From Flavihumibacter soli (GTDB lineage Bacteria; Bacteroidota; Bacteroidia; Sphingobacteriales; Sphingobacteriaceae), in NCBI RefSeq assembly GCF_010692725.1, contig NZ_JAAFZB010000092.1:62001-126000 (forward strand): a stretch of DNA of 64,000 nucleotides. Direction: 5' to 3'. The position numbers were made by a program, and so were the translations under genes. This document shows, one piece after another, positions 54,825 through 64,000 of the stretch; position 1 is the first letter of the stretch; each line of letters begins with the position of its first letter. Below the pieces are notes generated by a model. The model searched no databases, was not told the DNA's origin, and saw only the letters and a list, made by a program, of their open reading frames with translations.

Positions 54825-55391
54825 CTATTTCCTGATAAACGCAAATCTTCCATCCGGCTCGAGCTTCATAATTGTAGATGGTTTTTTGGGTGTCATATCA
54901 TCCTGTTTCCAGTCTACGACCATATCGACGCCATTTATTATATCGTCATCAATTTCCAGAAAGTTAGCAGGGGAGGGCTTGCCACTCAAATTGGCCGAAG
55001 TTGAAATAACAGGCTTTTTGAAGCGCTGAATTAACTGTTTAGAGAATTCGTCCCTGGTGATCCGGATTCCGATACTGCCATCCTGGCCAATAACATTCGG
55101 CGCAAGATTCTTAGCGCCAGAGTATACGATCGTCAGGGGATTTTCAGCATATTCGATGAGGTCATAAGCTATTTCCGGGACGTCTTTTACGTAAGACGGA
55201 AGTTTATTCTCAGTGTCGAGAAGAATGATCATACTTTTAGCGGCATCCCTGCCTTTCAATTTATAGACCTTGTCCACAGCTTCAGCATTACCTGCGTCGC
55301 AGCCGATTCCCCATATTGTATCAGTAGGATAGAGAATAATTCCTCCCTGCTTCAGAACTTCCAGGGCTTTTTCAACTTCTTCTTTTAGCAT
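54825..55391 (-). CDS. L-threonylcarbamoyladenylate synthase (YrdC/Sua5 family)
   Basis: The 188-residue protein has the YrdC core: EVLKQGGIILYPTDTIWGIG, VYKLKGRDAAKSMIILLD, VISTSANLSGKPSP. It makes the threonylcarbamoyl-AMP precursor of t6A37 in ANN-reading tRNAs. It is a short YrdC-type form without the C-terminal Sua5 domain. Its start lies 20 bases inside the upstream glycosyltransferase gene, so they are co-transcribed. Confidence 0.9.
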   Translation of the reverse strand: MLKEEVEKALEVLKQGGIILYPTDTIWGIGCDAGNAEAVDKVYKLKGRDAAKSMIILLDTENKLPSYVKDVPEIAYDLIEYAENPLTIVYSGAKNLAPNVIGQDGSIGIRITRDEFSKQLIQRFKKPVISTSANLSGKPSPANFLEIDDDIINGVDMVVDWKQDDMTPKKPSTIMKLEPDGRFAFIRK

Positions 55392-56592
55392 TGAGGTTTA
55401 TTGTTTGATATACGTTTATTAGTTTTTGAGCGATCTGTTTGTCGTCAAACTGTTTCAGGTGTTCAGCGCCCGCTTCAATCATTCTTTTTCTTTTGTCCGG
55501 ATTGGCAAGTACTGAGTGTATTGCTTCCGCAAGTTCCGTGTCATCGGTGGGCGAGACATAGATGCTTTCGGGACCACCTGCCTCTTCAAGACATGAACCT
55601 TTTGCAGCAATTACGGGCACGCGGGAATGAAGAGCTTCAATGATCGGAATTCCGAAACCTTCAAATTCCGAGGGAAACACAAACAGCGCTGACTGCCTGT
55701 ATATACCCGGTAAATCCTCTTGGCTAACATTGCTCAGGAAATGGACACGGTCAATCAGACCGTTTTCAGCGATGTAACCGTGCACCTTTTCGGCATATGC
55801 AGTCTTTCTGCCGATTACAACAAGGTGGATATTCGTATCAACTTTCCTTAATGCCTGGACGATCAGCAAAAGGTTTTTTCGCGATTCAATGGTTCCTACA
55901 TTTAAAAGGTATCTTGCCGGAAGATTATAAGTCTTTCGTACCCGTTCCAGTTCGTCAGCTGAAGGCTCTTTCCGAAAGCTTTTATCGCAATTCTGGTAAA
56001 TGACCTCAATCCGATCTTCATTAATATTAAAGTAGCTAATGATATCTCGCTTAGTCTGTTCGCTTATAGCGATAATCTTATCCGCATTCCGGCATGCATT
56101 GCGGAATTTGAACTTATACATTTTACGGTCGAATAAGGGATAGTACTGGGGATACCGTAAAAAGATCAGATCATGGATCGTGACAACGCTGGCGATTCCC
56201 GCGCCTTTTATTCCAAAGGGAATCTCATTGCTCAGGCCATGATATACTTGTACTCCGTCATTTTTAAGATCATCGATGATCCCATAACTCCGCCAAAAGC
56301 TTTTGAACCCTTTATGTTTAGGATAATGGAACGAAACAGGTGAATTGTTTCCTAAATTCTCTTGCTTTTGCCTGTCAGGTTCCCGTGGAGAATAAACGCG
56401 GTATTCATTTGAAGGGAAATATTCAGCAAGAATATCAATAATATACCTGCTGTAATTGCCAAGTCCTGTAAAGTTTTGGACTGCCCGCTTACCATCGAAG
56501 CCAATTTTCAAACCCGGGTTAAAAGAAGAAAGCCTAGAGTCTGCTGACTTCAGGCTTTCTTCTTTAGTTTGTTTTTCGCTTTCGGCTTTCAT
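55372..56592 (-). CDS. family GT4-type glycosyltransferase
   Basis: The 406-residue protein has the GT-B fold of GT1/GT4 glycosyltransferases: LKIGFDGKRAVQNFTGLGNY at about residue 27, HGLSNEIPFGIKG, the NVGTIESRKNLLLIVQALRK nucleotide region, and the donor-binding FPSEFEGFGIPIIEALHSRV (E-x7-E). The glycan is not predictable. The frame opens at TTG 56604, but ATG at 56592 is preferred; the first 25 residues are not conserved, so the true start could be later. It follows dapD within 12 bases and precedes the YrdC gene with overlap. Confidence 0.85.
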   Translation of the reverse strand: MKAESEKQTKEESLKSADSRLSSFNPGLKIGFDGKRAVQNFTGLGNYSRYIIDILAEYFPSNEYRVYSPREPDRQKQENLGNNSPVSFHYPKHKGFKSFWRSYGIIDDLKNDGVQVYHGLSNEIPFGIKGAGIASVVTIHDLIFLRYPQYYPLFDRKMYKFKFRNACRNADKIIAISEQTKRDIISYFNINEDRIEVIYQNCDKSFRKEPSADELERVRKTYNLPARYLLNVGTIESRKNLLLIVQALRKVDTNIHLVVIGRKTAYAEKVHGYIAENGLIDRVHFLSNVSQEDLPGIYRQSALFVFPSEFEGFGIPIIEALHSRVPVIAAKGSCLEEAGGPESIYVSPTDDTELAEAIHSVLANPDKRKRMIEAGAEHLKQFDDKQIAQKLINVYQTINLNAKRRS

Positions 56593-56604
56593 TTCCGGTT
56601 GCAA

Positions 56605-57423
56605 CTAAACAGCTACATTATTTTCACGAAGCGCATCGTTCAGGGATGTCTTTTTATCCGTTGATTCTTTACGCTGCCCGATTATTAAAGCGCATGGAAC
56701 CTGGTATTCACCTGCAGGGAATTTTTTGGTGTACGAACCAGGGATGACAACCGAGCGGGCCGGTACAACTCCTTTATATTCGACAGGTTCGCTTCCTGAT
56801 ACGTCAATAATTTTAGTAGATGCCGTTAAAACAACGTTAGCTCCTAAAACAGCCTCCTGTTCAACCCTTACTCCCTCAACGACAATGGCTCTGGAGCCTA
56901 TAAAACAATTATCTTCTATTATTACCGGGGAGGCCTGAATTGGCTCAAGCACACCACCGATACCAACGCCGCCGCTTAGATGTACATTTTTACCTATTTG
57001 AGCACATGAACCAACGGTAGCCCAGGTATCAACCATTGTACCTTCACCTACATATGCACCGATGTTGACGTAAGATGGCATCAGGATCACTCCGGGAGCC
57101 AGGTATGAGCCATAACGAGCAAGGCCGTGAGGTACAACACGTACGCCCGCTTCCTTGAAGTTTGTCTTCAACTTCATTTTATCATGGAAAACAAACGGCC
57201 CTGTTTTTATTTCTTCCATCTCACGGATCTGGAAATAAAGGATAACGGCTTTCTTTACCCATTCATTCACATGCCAGCGGGTTCCAATTGGCTCAGCAGC
57301 GCGAAGGGTTCCGCTGTCAAGGTTGTGTATCACCCTTTCTATTGCATCCCGATATTCTTTGAAGGTAATGACAGTACGATCTTCCCACGCCTCCTCTATA
57401 AGCTTTTTTAATTCGGTATTCAT
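56605..57423 (-). CDS. dapD: 2,3,4,5-tetrahydropyridine-2,6-dicarboxylate N-succinyltransferase
   Basis: The 272-residue enzyme is the lysine and meso-diaminopimelate pathway acyltransferase. The central part (about 110-225) is a left-handed beta-helix of hexapeptide repeats (APGVILMPSYVNIGAYVGEG, NVHLSGGVGIGGVLEPIQAS, EDNCFIGSRAIVVEGVRVEQ). The product feeds cell-wall synthesis. It diverges from the S4 gene across an 83-base promoter region. Confidence 0.95.
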   Translation of the reverse strand: MNTELKKLIEEAWEDRTVITFKEYRDAIERVIHNLDSGTLRAAEPIGTRWHVNEWVKKAVILYFQIREMEEIKTGPFVFHDKMKLKTNFKEAGVRVVPHGLARYGSYLAPGVILMPSYVNIGAYVGEGTMVDTWATVGSCAQIGKNVHLSGGVGIGGVLEPIQASPVIIEDNCFIGSRAIVVEGVRVEQEAVLGANVVLTASTKIIDVSGSEPVEYKGVVPARSVVIPGSYTKKFPAGEYQVPCALIIGQRKESTDKKTSLNDALRENNVAV

Positions 57424-57466
57424 ATTGTTGATTTTGTCAACAAATTAAAGGATTTTCCGCCAGTAA

Positions 57467-57499
57467 TTGGGTGCAAACCTTATTTGTTATGTAAATTTG
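57467..57499 (+). promoter_or_regulatory. promoter of the S4 RNA-binding protein gene
   Basis: TTG (57467-57469) and TAAATTTG (57492-57499) are 22 bases apart; the ATG at 57507 is seven bases after the -7 box, so the leader is nearly absent. Confidence 0.55.
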
Positions 57500-57506
57500 G
57501 GTCTCC

Positions 57507-57902
57507 ATGGCAGAACCAGAGAAATTACGAATCGATAAATATTTATGGTCAATCAGGGCTTTTAAAACCAGAAGCATCGCAACTGAAGCTTGCAAAGCAG
57601 GCAGGGTTAAGTTAAACGGCCAGAATTTAAAACCTTCACATGTAGTAAAGATAGGCGAAGTTTACACGGTTCAAAAAGGGATCGAACGCAGGGTCATACA
57701 GGTTGCAGCCCTGCTTGAAAGACGTGTCGATGCAAAAACAGCGGTAAATTTTTATGAGGATCTTACCCCGGTAGAAGAAACTCACGCATACAAGTCCGTA
57801 TTTCATGCCCCGAACCTATCGCGTGACAGGGGAGCAGGCAGGCCTACAAAAAAAGATCGGCGGGATATTGATGATCTTCAGGAAGGCTGGTTTGATGAAT
57901 AG
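57507..57902 (+). CDS. S4-domain RNA-binding protein (Hsp15-like)
   Basis: The 131-residue protein has an S4 domain at residues about 5-65 (LRIDKYLWSIRAFKTRSIAT, GRVKLNGQNLKPSHVVKIGE), then a basic tail (RDRGAGRPTKKDRRDIDDLQ). Hsp15 binds stalled 50S subunits carrying peptidyl-tRNA; a role in ribosome rescue or rRNA binding is likely. The gene is monocistronic. Confidence 0.88.
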   Translation: MAEPEKLRIDKYLWSIRAFKTRSIATEACKAGRVKLNGQNLKPSHVVKIGEVYTVQKGIERRVIQVAALLERRVDAKTAVNFYEDLTPVEETHAYKSVFHAPNLSRDRGAGRPTKKDRRDIDDLQEGWFDE

Positions 57903-57940
57903 AATTACTAATTTATCCTGCAAGATCGTCGATTCTAAAA

Positions 57941-58684
57941 CTAACTAAGCACCCCGCTATTGCTAAGGTGCTGCATCTGTTTTCCATTTATAATGGCCGA
58001 TGCCCCGATATCGTTATTAAAATATATAAAGGCAGTCTTTACAGTATTCGCTTTCTTTATCTGATTGACAAAATCAATTAATAACGGCTCATCGTATAGC
58101 GATTTATATAATTCAGGTACCCCGTGAAAACGATAGTACAATACCGAGTTGTTTTGAATCACATCCTGAGGCAGGTCCGGGTGACTCATTCCGCAAAAAG
58201 TGATCTTATGCTTCTCCAGGTTTTTAAAAACTTCCTCATTCCACCAGCTTAGGTGCCTGAATTCAAGCACGTTTTCAAAAGATGGATTTAAACTACTAAC
58301 GATCCGTTCCAGGCGTTCTTCGGTATAGGCGGAACGGGGTGGTAATTGAAACAGCACGCAGCCAAGCTTATCCTTCAGCCCTTCTTTGATTACCGAGTAG
58401 AAATCGCTGATTACCCGCTCGGCATCATGAAACTGCTTAAAGTGGGTTATCAGCCGGGGGGCTTTTACAGCAAATACAAAATCTTTGGGGCTTCGGTTAT
58501 ACCAATCTTCAACAAATGATAGTTTAGGGAAGCGATAAAAGGTAACGTTCAATTCCACAGTATTGAAATGCCGGCAGTAAAATTCAAACCAGCGTTTCTG
58601 GGGAAGGTCTTTGGGGTAAAAGAACTCTTTCCAGTGTTTATAGTGAAACCCTGAACATCCGATTTTCCATGCGGTCATTAGCAT
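57941..58684 (-). CDS. DUF72 family protein
   Basis: The 247-residue protein (KIGCSGFHYKHWKEFFYPKD, ELNVTFYRFPKLSFVEDWYN, FVFAVKAPRLITH) is the TIM-barrel DUF72/YecE family, whose function is unknown. A conserved FxNDIGASA and HFKQ pattern is present. Two start codons, Met1 and Met3, are possible; I use the first. It lies 38 bases downstream of the metallophosphoesterase gene and may be co-transcribed. Confidence 0.87.
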   Translation of the reverse strand: MLMTAWKIGCSGFHYKHWKEFFYPKDLPQKRWFEFYCRHFNTVELNVTFYRFPKLSFVEDWYNRSPKDFVFAVKAPRLITHFKQFHDAERVISDFYSVIKEGLKDKLGCVLFQLPPRSAYTEERLERIVSSLNPSFENVLEFRHLSWWNEEVFKNLEKHKITFCGMSHPDLPQDVIQNNSVLYYRFHGVPELYKSLYDEPLLIDFVNQIKKANTVKTAFIYFNNDIGASAIINGKQMQHLSNSGVLS

Positions 58685-58722
58685 AAAGGTTTATGCAATA
58701 ACAATTTTCTATAGCAGTAGAT

Positions 58723-59559
58723 TTAGGATAAGGCTTTTGTTTTTAAATGGAAGATTGCTATTTCGGCTCTGGAACCAAACCTGATAGGGATAGCTGTTGT
58801 ACCTATACCTTTCGAAACATACAAATGCGGTAATTCCTCGCGGTACCAGCCGCTAAGATATCTTCCGCTCCCTTCCGGCTTATATGGCGCGTAACCCAGA
58901 ATCCGCACCTGTCCGCCGTGAGTATGGCCTGATAAGATAAAGTCGATAGGAGTGTTCCCCATTTCTTTTAAAATAGTATCTCGATGCTCCGGACAGTGAG
59001 TTAACACAATGTGGTGATCTGCCGGAGTATATTTAGTCATAGCTTTAGGGAAATCAGGTTTCCCTTCCCGGAAATCATCTATACCCGTGATGGATATTTT
59101 ATCCTTACCTACGGAATAGATCTTTGAATCATTGACTAACAGATCGGTGTTATGTCGTAAATAGATATCTCTTAACTTTTCAAGACTTACGCCACGTTTG
59201 TACTCCCGGTTACCGAGAATAGCTACTTTCTTTATACCCTGATCGAAGTGACCCAGATATTCATCAAACAGATCCATTGTCTTCAAACGGTCTACAGAAT
59301 CGCCTGTAAACAGAATCAGATCGGGTTTAAGTTTATTGATCTTTTTGGCAAGCATTCTATGCTGCATATCAATTGACCTCAAATGAAGATCTGAAATCTG
59401 AACTATTTTAAGATTTTCAGTATTGCTGCTTGCATCGCCCAGAAAGAACTCATTGGTTTCAATGAAGAATTTTTCAAGCCAGACTGCATCGGCCACCAAA
59501 GTAATGGTAGTTAATGTGAATAAGTCTATAATGAATTTCCTTCTCGAAACCTTTTTCAT
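58723..59559 (-). CDS. Tat-exported metallophosphoesterase (YkuE-like)
   Basis: The 278-residue protein has a twin-arginine-type signal (KKVSRRKF before a hydrophobic stretch), then ISDLHLRS (metal motif 1), FTGDSVD (motif 2), LGNREYKRG (motif 3), LTHCPEH and SGHTHGGQVRILGYAPY. The set fits the YkuE-like calcineurin phosphoesterases of the periplasm. Motif 3 is normally GNH(D/E), but here the histidine is Arg. Substrate is unknown. The gene begins three bases after guaD ends. Confidence 0.87.
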   Translation of the reverse strand: MKKVSRRKFIIDLFTLTTITLVADAVWLEKFFIETNEFFLGDASSNTENLKIVQISDLHLRSIDMQHRMLAKKINKLKPDLILFTGDSVDRLKTMDLFDEYLGHFDQGIKKVAILGNREYKRGVSLEKLRDIYLRHNTDLLVNDSKIYSVGKDKISITGIDDFREGKPDFPKAMTKYTPADHHIVLTHCPEHRDTILKEMGNTPIDFILSGHTHGGQVRILGYAPYKPEGSGRYLSGWYREELPHLYVSKGIGTTAIPIRFGSRAEIAIFHLKTKALS

Positions 59560-59561
59560 GA

Positions 59562-60044
59562 TCAGTATTCTATTTTAATTCCTGAAGCTGTCCATTTTTT
59601 AAACGCCTGTTGAGCTTCATCGCGTAATAACTGCTCTACGGGTAGCTGTCTTCGATCCATAGTGAGATCCAACTCATCATAAATGAACTGATCGCTAAAC
59701 CCTATGTCAGCTGCATCCCGTTTTGTATTTGCGTAATAAATTAAGCTGATACGAGACCAGTAAATCGCTCCCAAGCACATAGGGCAAGGTTCACAACTTG
59801 TATAGATTATGCAGCCTGTCAGGTCAAAAGTTCCAAGTTTTTTACAGGCTTTACGGATCGCAGAAACTTCTGCATGAGCGGTAGGGTCGTTTGACACGGT
59901 CACCTTGTTAGCGCTCTTTGCTATAACTTTACCATCCTTAACAATAACAGCACCAAATGGACCTCCCAAGCCTTTGCTTACATTGTCTTCAGAAAGGGCT
60001 ATGGCCATCTTCATGAATTTATTATCCAGTTCTTTTCTGTTCAT
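59562..60044 (-). CDS. guaD: guanine deaminase
   Basis: The 160-residue zinc cytidine-deaminase-fold enzyme has HAEVSAIRKACKKLG (zinc His and catalytic Glu) and CEPCPMCLGAIYWSR (zinc Cys pair). The full-length likeness (GGPFGAVIVKDGKVIAKSAN, NDPTAHAEVSAI, GFSDQFIYDEL) is to Bacillus GuaD rather than TadA. It converts guanine to xanthine. Confidence on guanine as substrate is moderate because other deaminases share the fold. Confidence 0.85.
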   Translation of the reverse strand: MNRKELDNKFMKMAIALSEDNVSKGLGGPFGAVIVKDGKVIAKSANKVTVSNDPTAHAEVSAIRKACKKLGTFDLTGCIIYTSCEPCPMCLGAIYWSRISLIYYANTKRDAADIGFSDQFIYDELDLTMDRRQLPVEQLLRDEAQQAFKKWTASGIKIEY

Positions 60045-60124
60045 ATTTTTCTGTAACTCCTGATAATAATAACAAGAAACCCCGGCGCGGGGCCAGGGTT
60101 ATAAACTCAATAAAGTGATTGATA

Positions 60125-60715
60125 TTATTTGCTTTCTTTTTTGAATTCTTCATTTAAGCCGGCCACAACTTCTTTGGTAACATCCAGGCTTTCGTCAGCA
60201 AACAAAACAGTAGGATTGGTTTTTGAATAGGTCAATACCAACTTATAGCCTTTAGCTTTCGCATGTTTTTTCAGAAAATCCGAAACCTTATTATATAATT
60301 TTTCATTCTCAGCAGCCTCTTCATTAGCAAGTGCATTTCCTGCATTTTGATTGAAAGTCTGTAATTCCTGTTGTTTTCTGGCCAGGCGTTCTTCCGTCGC
60401 TGCACGTTGTTCAGCACTTAAATTAGCTGCACTCTGCTGATAGGCGGCAACCTCACGCTGAAAAGCGGTTCCTTTCGAAGTAAGATCTGATTGAGCCTTT
60501 TTAGACTTAGCCTGGAATTTATCCTTGATAGTTTTGAAATACTCGTAATTGTTTAAAAGAGAGTCAGAATTGACATAGACAATTAATTCAGCTTTTTTTT
60601 CAGTGGATGCTGTGGTAGAAGCGTTTTTAGGCTGCTCTTTATTACAAGAGATTACCACGGCAGCCAATACTAATGCGGCAGTGATTTTAGACAGGGTTGC
60701 CAATATTCTTTTCAT
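60125..60715 (-). CDS. OmpH/Skp-like lipoprotein
   Basis: The 196-residue protein has a lipoprotein signal (VLAAVVISC, Cys24) and then a Skp/OmpH fold: a strand ELIVYVNSDSLLNNYEYFKT, a long charged coiled coil (about 65-150), and a closing strand LVLTYSKTNPTVLFAD. Skp-like chaperones guard unfolded outer-membrane proteins in the periplasm; being lipidated is a Bacteroidota variant. The promoter TTG, 20 bases, TATATTTG lies upstream. Confidence 0.85.
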   Translation of the reverse strand: MKRILATLSKITAALVLAAVVISCNKEQPKNASTTASTEKKAELIVYVNSDSLLNNYEYFKTIKDKFQAKSKKAQSDLTSKGTAFQREVAAYQQSAANLSAEQRAATEERLARKQQELQTFNQNAGNALANEEAAENEKLYNKVSDFLKKHAKAKGYKLVLTYSKTNPTVLFADESLDVTKEVVAGLNEEFKKESK

Positions 60716-60733
60716 GTTTTTTTAAAATTTAGG

Positions 60734-60764
60734 CAAATATAAACTTTCACGCCAAGTATCCCAA
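60734..60764 (-). promoter_or_regulatory. promoter of the OmpH-like gene
   Basis: On the minus strand TTG (60762-60764) and TATATTTG (60734-60741) are 20 bases apart, a strong match to the consensus, about 20 bases before the ATG. Confidence 0.72.
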
Positions 60765-60819
60765 TCATTTAACTTTACTTAACATTATGATAGGATGTGG
60801 CACCTTATTTTCTCCACAA

Positions 60820-60852
60820 TTGCTCGGATACGGCTAAAAATCGTTATTTTTG
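60820..60852 (+). promoter_or_regulatory. gyrB promoter
   Basis: TTG (60820-60822) and TATTTTTG (60845-60852) are 22 bases apart, with ATG at 60875. Confidence 0.6.
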
Positions 60853-60871
60853 ATACTTTGTTGTAAAATAA

Positions 60872-62833
<1,962 letters not shown>

Positions 62834-62855
62834 AATAATATAAAACTTACTTTAG

Positions 62856-62887
62856 AGGGGATAGCCGCAAAGCTGTCCCCTTTTTTT
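62856..62887 (+). terminator. gyrB terminator
   Basis: AGGGGATAGC (62856-62865) pairs with GCTGTCCCCT (62872-62881, one G-U) and is followed by seven T in a row. Confidence 0.85.
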
Positions 62888-62908
62888 ATCCGGTTTCCAG
62901 CAGACTCG

Positions 62909-63811
62909 CTAGATGCCATCAGGCTTGTATCGAAGATAGACCACCGCACTGATTTCCTTCGTCGACCGAATGATAAGCTGATGTTTTCTATTGCCGTCAA
63001 TGATCACAAGATCTGATGTATTTGGCGGAACAAGCCCGAGATTTTCGGCATAAAGGATGATTTCGTTAAGTTCCGAATTTTCATCAAGGCGGAACGTCTG
63101 TTTATAAGGTTTCTTAAAGATGCCTATTCTTTGCGCTAGCGGCCTGCGGTTGAGGTAGATGGAAACAGTGTCCAGGTCTTCTCTTAAATAATCTCGGATC
63201 TCGAATTTTATGACCGGGCTTCTTACATCTATTATTATAGGTTTTGCCAGCTCGGTATTCAGGAACTTCATATTAGTTAAGGTGTCAGCTGCAATTGCAT
63301 GCAATATTTCCGTCGGAATGGGCTCAATACCATTAGGATCGAGGGGATTATGTCTGCGGAGATAAACTTTACCCGGAACACAGGGAGTCTTGTTAGTCAG
63401 CGAGCCTTCCCAGGCACCCGTAAGATATTCCAAACTATCTTTCTGTGTAAATTCAAGGTCCATGAATTTGATGCAAAGCTTGCGGTTCTTGTCAGGCATC
63501 TTTTCCTTTACGATAACCAGCTCCGTAACTTTTCCGGCAGAGCGGTCCACGGTGCCGATAAAGTCCAGAACACCATCAAAGCGAATAGGATCTTCATTTC
63601 GGTAAATGTAGGCTGTGCCGGATATCCTGTCGGCGGTCTGGTCTTCTATATGCAGCGTATAACCGGAGTTATATGAACCTGGAGCCGTTATATAGCCCTG
63701 CCAGATTCCCTTATAGTGGATTTGCGCTTGCGCACAGATAGGCAACAAGCCTATCAGGAAAACAATTACTGCAGAAAATCCTGGACGTCTGCATTGGTCA
63801 TATACGGGCAT
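62909..63811 (-). CDS. secreted protein of unknown function, first of a tandem paralogue pair
   Basis: The 300-residue protein has a signal peptide (FSAVIVFLIGLLPICAQA). Residues about 30-145 are beta-rich (YKGIWQGYITAPGSYNSGYT, GTAYIYRNEDPIRFDG, LTGAWEGSLTNKTPCVPGKV). The last 85 residues are a second module (DTVSIYLNRRPLAQRIGIFK, ELNEIILYAENLGLVPPNTS, LVIIDGNRKHQLII). The second module recurs in the next gene upstream. I do not recognise a characterised family. Its ATG lies four bases after the stop of that neighbour. Confidence 0.6.
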   Translation of the reverse strand: MPVYDQCRRPGFSAVIVFLIGLLPICAQAQIHYKGIWQGYITAPGSYNSGYTLHIEDQTADRISGTAYIYRNEDPIRFDGVLDFIGTVDRSAGKVTELVIVKEKMPDKNRKLCIKFMDLEFTQKDSLEYLTGAWEGSLTNKTPCVPGKVYLRRHNPLDPNGIEPIPTEILHAIAADTLTNMKFLNTELAKPIIIDVRSPVIKFEIRDYLREDLDTVSIYLNRRPLAQRIGIFKKPYKQTFRLDENSELNEIILYAENLGLVPPNTSDLVIIDGNRKHQLIIRSTKEISAVVYLRYKPDGI

Positions 63812-63815
63812 ACAT

Positions 63816-64000
63816 TTATTCGTTTTTCCTGGGTTTATATCTTAAGTACACCGCAGCAGTCTTCTGCTTATCAGATACGATCATTATTCGGTGTGTGTCA
63901 TTGCCGTCAATTATCAACAACTCGGAGGTATTCGGAGGTATCTCACCAAGATTTTCGGCAAAAAGCAGGATTTCGTGTGTTTCAAGCCGCGGATCAAGCG
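63816..64000 (-). CDS. 3' end of a paralogue of the preceding gene, cut by the window edge
   Basis: The minus strand encodes 60 terminal residues, beginning LDPRLETHEILLFAENLGEI and ending AVYLRYKPRKNE before TAA at 63818-63816. They align end to end with the C-terminal module of the neighbouring protein (ELNEIILYAENLGLVPPNTS, AVVYLRYKPDGI), so the two are tandem paralogues. The gene continues beyond the window. Confidence 0.75.
   Translation of the reverse strand, partial: LDPRLETHEILLFAENLGEIPPNTSELLIIDGNDTHRIMIVSDKQKTAAVYLRYKPRKNE

Overview
The window is chromosomal DNA from a Bacteroidota bacterium, most likely a Sphingobacteriaceae member close to Pedobacter or Mucilaginibacter. Four things point there. 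Promoters repeatedly show the Bacteroidota signature TTTG or TTG, then 18-22 bases, then TAnnTTTG (before rpsT, dnaN, gyrB, the tuf operon, the OmpH-like gene and others). Most genes lack a Shine-Dalgarno sequence, while rpsU has a perfect one. The gene set includes GldA/GldF/GldG-type transporter genes, a TonB-dependent receptor with a carboxypeptidase-like N-terminal domain, a two-domain acyl/aminoacyl lipid synthase, and single-chain GlyRS. The order tRNA-Thr, tRNA-Tyr, tRNA-Gly, tRNA-Thr, tuf, tRNA-Trp, secE, nusG, rplKAJL, rpoBC is the ancient translation/transcription supercluster. I see no prophage, transposase, CRISPR array or rRNA gene.

Layout. 1-6.4 kb: a secreted beta-lactamase-fold hydrolase, a tiny orphan ORF resembling the front of a HigA antitoxin, an L,D-transpeptidase-like protein, an SDR epimerase and glycyl-tRNA synthetase. 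6.5-13.6 kb: an outer-membrane barrel, gldA-gldF-gldG, dnaN, a DedA protein and a zinc phospholipase-like protein. 13.7-21.2 kb: rpsT, radC, pheT, a coiled-coil protein, zapA, a probable 6S RNA, rny, a DUF962 membrane protein and a TlpA-like thioredoxin. 21.2-25.6 kb: a TonB receptor plus beta-helix lipoprotein pair behind an array of TTAACA-like hexamers in 11-base phase. 25.7-34.7 kb: mixed metabolic and hypothetical genes (transglutaminase-like, DUF6152/DUF6644 pair, lipid synthase, HhH protein, apt, acyl-CoA dehydrogenase, PepSY-like). 35.0-50.5 kb: tRNA-Gly(CCC), rpsU, a Xer recombinase, hpf, then the tRNA-tuf-rpl-rpo supercluster. 50.6-60.7 kb: DUF3467 protein, potassium channel, miaA, cca, a YrdC-type protein, a glycosyltransferase, dapD, an S4 protein, DUF72, metallophosphoesterase, guanine deaminase and an OmpH-like lipoprotein. 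60.8-64 kb: gyrB and two tandem paralogous secreted proteins, the second cut by the window edge.

How it fits together. Much of the window serves translation: ribosomal proteins S20, S21, L11, L1, L10, L7/L12, EF-Tu, six tRNAs, MiaA, CCA enzyme, YrdC-type enzyme, GlyRS, PheRS and the hibernation factor. It also covers transcription (RpoB, RpoC, NusG, 6S RNA), replication (DnaN, GyrB) and division (ZapA and a coiled-coil neighbour). The most interesting points are the 6S-like RNA downstream of zapA, the phased TTAACA array before the TonB receptor, the S21 gene with its exceptional Shine-Dalgarno, the intergenic palindromic spacers inside the essential operon, and several proteins with altered signature motifs. 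I did not find a clearly new multi-gene system; most of the window is conserved housekeeping DNA.
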